Shown: piece after piece, positions 63,808 to 64,000 of the stretch
How positions within the stretch are numbered: the stretch's first letter is position 1
How the letters are laid out: each line of letters begins with the position of its first letter
DNA from: Actinomadura sp. KC06
GTDB taxonomy: Bacteria; Actinomycetota; Actinomycetes; Streptosporangiales; Streptosporangiaceae
Direction of reading: 5' to 3'
DNA: 64,000 bases
Assembly (NCBI RefSeq): GCF_004348735.1
Contig: NZ_SMKT01000007.1
Span: 39,080-103,079 of the forward strand
Made by a program: the position numbers and the translations under genes
Notes under the pieces: generated by a model
What the model was told of the DNA's origin: nothing
The model's database searches: none
The model's input: the letters and a program-made list of their open reading frames with translations, nothing else

Positions 63808-63944
63808 GTGGGCGACCCGCCCCGGTAACGCCCACGTCCTCTCCGACGCCACAACGTCCCGGCCATGACGCGACTCACGCAAAGAACTGCGACTGTGGCC
63901 AAATTGCGCGACAACTCGTGGCCAAGTCGTCACAATGAGCAAGC

Positions 63945-64000
63945 ATGGAGCGACGTGCCAGGCGAGACGACCACGGGGACGACCCCGCCCCGGCCGACCC
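63945..64000 (+). CDS. 5' end of an unidentified gene (partial)
   Basis: ATG 63945 opens a frame MERRARRDDHGDDPAP running off the window edge. A competing ATG at 63935 lies in another frame. Direct repeats GTGGCCAA at about 63895-63902 and 63919-63926 precede it. Too short to identify. Confidence 0.3.
   Translation, partial: MERRARRDDHGDDPAPAD

Overview
The window is high-GC, GTG-rich actinomycete DNA. The dnaK-grpE-dnaJ-hspR-clpB order with a HAIR box, the mycothiol-type TIGR03086 protein, DUF5753 and DUF574 genes, class F sortase, TetR/IclR/SARP regulators and WD40-like repeats fit the Streptosporangiales, and an Actinomadura-like organism is my best guess. No rRNA, CRISPR array or replication origin was seen.

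Layout. 1-7.5 kb: a DUF574 methyltransferase with a DUF5753 regulator, a thioredoxin-reductase-like flavoprotein divergent from an XRE-cupin regulator, a TIGR01777 epimerase, a cytochrome P450 and a frameshifted WD40-repeat gene. 7.5-13 kb: a coupled pair of ABC half-transporters divergent from a TetR gene, with a palindrome over the exporter start, then an NTF2-like protein divergent from an MmyB-type regulator. 13.0-24.1 kb: a long plus-strand catabolic cluster (SnoaL-like protein, NMT1-type ABC importer, IclR regulator, class III CoA-transferase, cyclase-family hydrolase, MmgE/PrpD protein, cyclic amidohydrolase, CitE-like lyase, Asp/Glu-racemase-fold protein). Its last five genes overlap by 4-8 bases. 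The set suggests uptake of a small compound, opening of a cyclic amide, CoA activation and retro-Claisen cleavage. I recognise no named pathway with this composition.

24.1-27.1 kb: a frameshifted gene, a PH-SHOCT protein that seems to lack its 5' end, and two DHFR/RibD-like reductases. 27.16-35.89 kb: an integrated element in the 3' end of a tRNA-Gly(CCC) gene. A 43-bp direct repeat bounds it, its integrase keeps only the C-terminal end, and the stub abuts a truncated GntR gene. Its cargo is AT-richer on the left and includes a putative HNH protein, a HEPN-like protein, an HTH-FGE fusion with a class IV aminotransferase, a run of small ORFs, and a possible RiPP pair: a 57-aa peptide followed by an HExxH peptide-modifying-type enzyme facing a pentapeptide-repeat gene.

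36-64 kb: dcd, a glycine-betaine-type ABC importer, a ZIP transporter, a lipoprotein, a SARP protein fused to membrane segments and a helix-hairpin-helix domain, a membrane Fe-S reductase, thiolase and 3-hydroxyacyl-CoA dehydrogenase, DoxX proteins, a sortase with its likely surface substrate, the heat-shock operon under HspR/HAIR control, an epimerase and a PhoD-like phosphatase. Several accessory genes carry apparent single-base frameshifts or fusions, so either gene decay or assembly indels should be considered.
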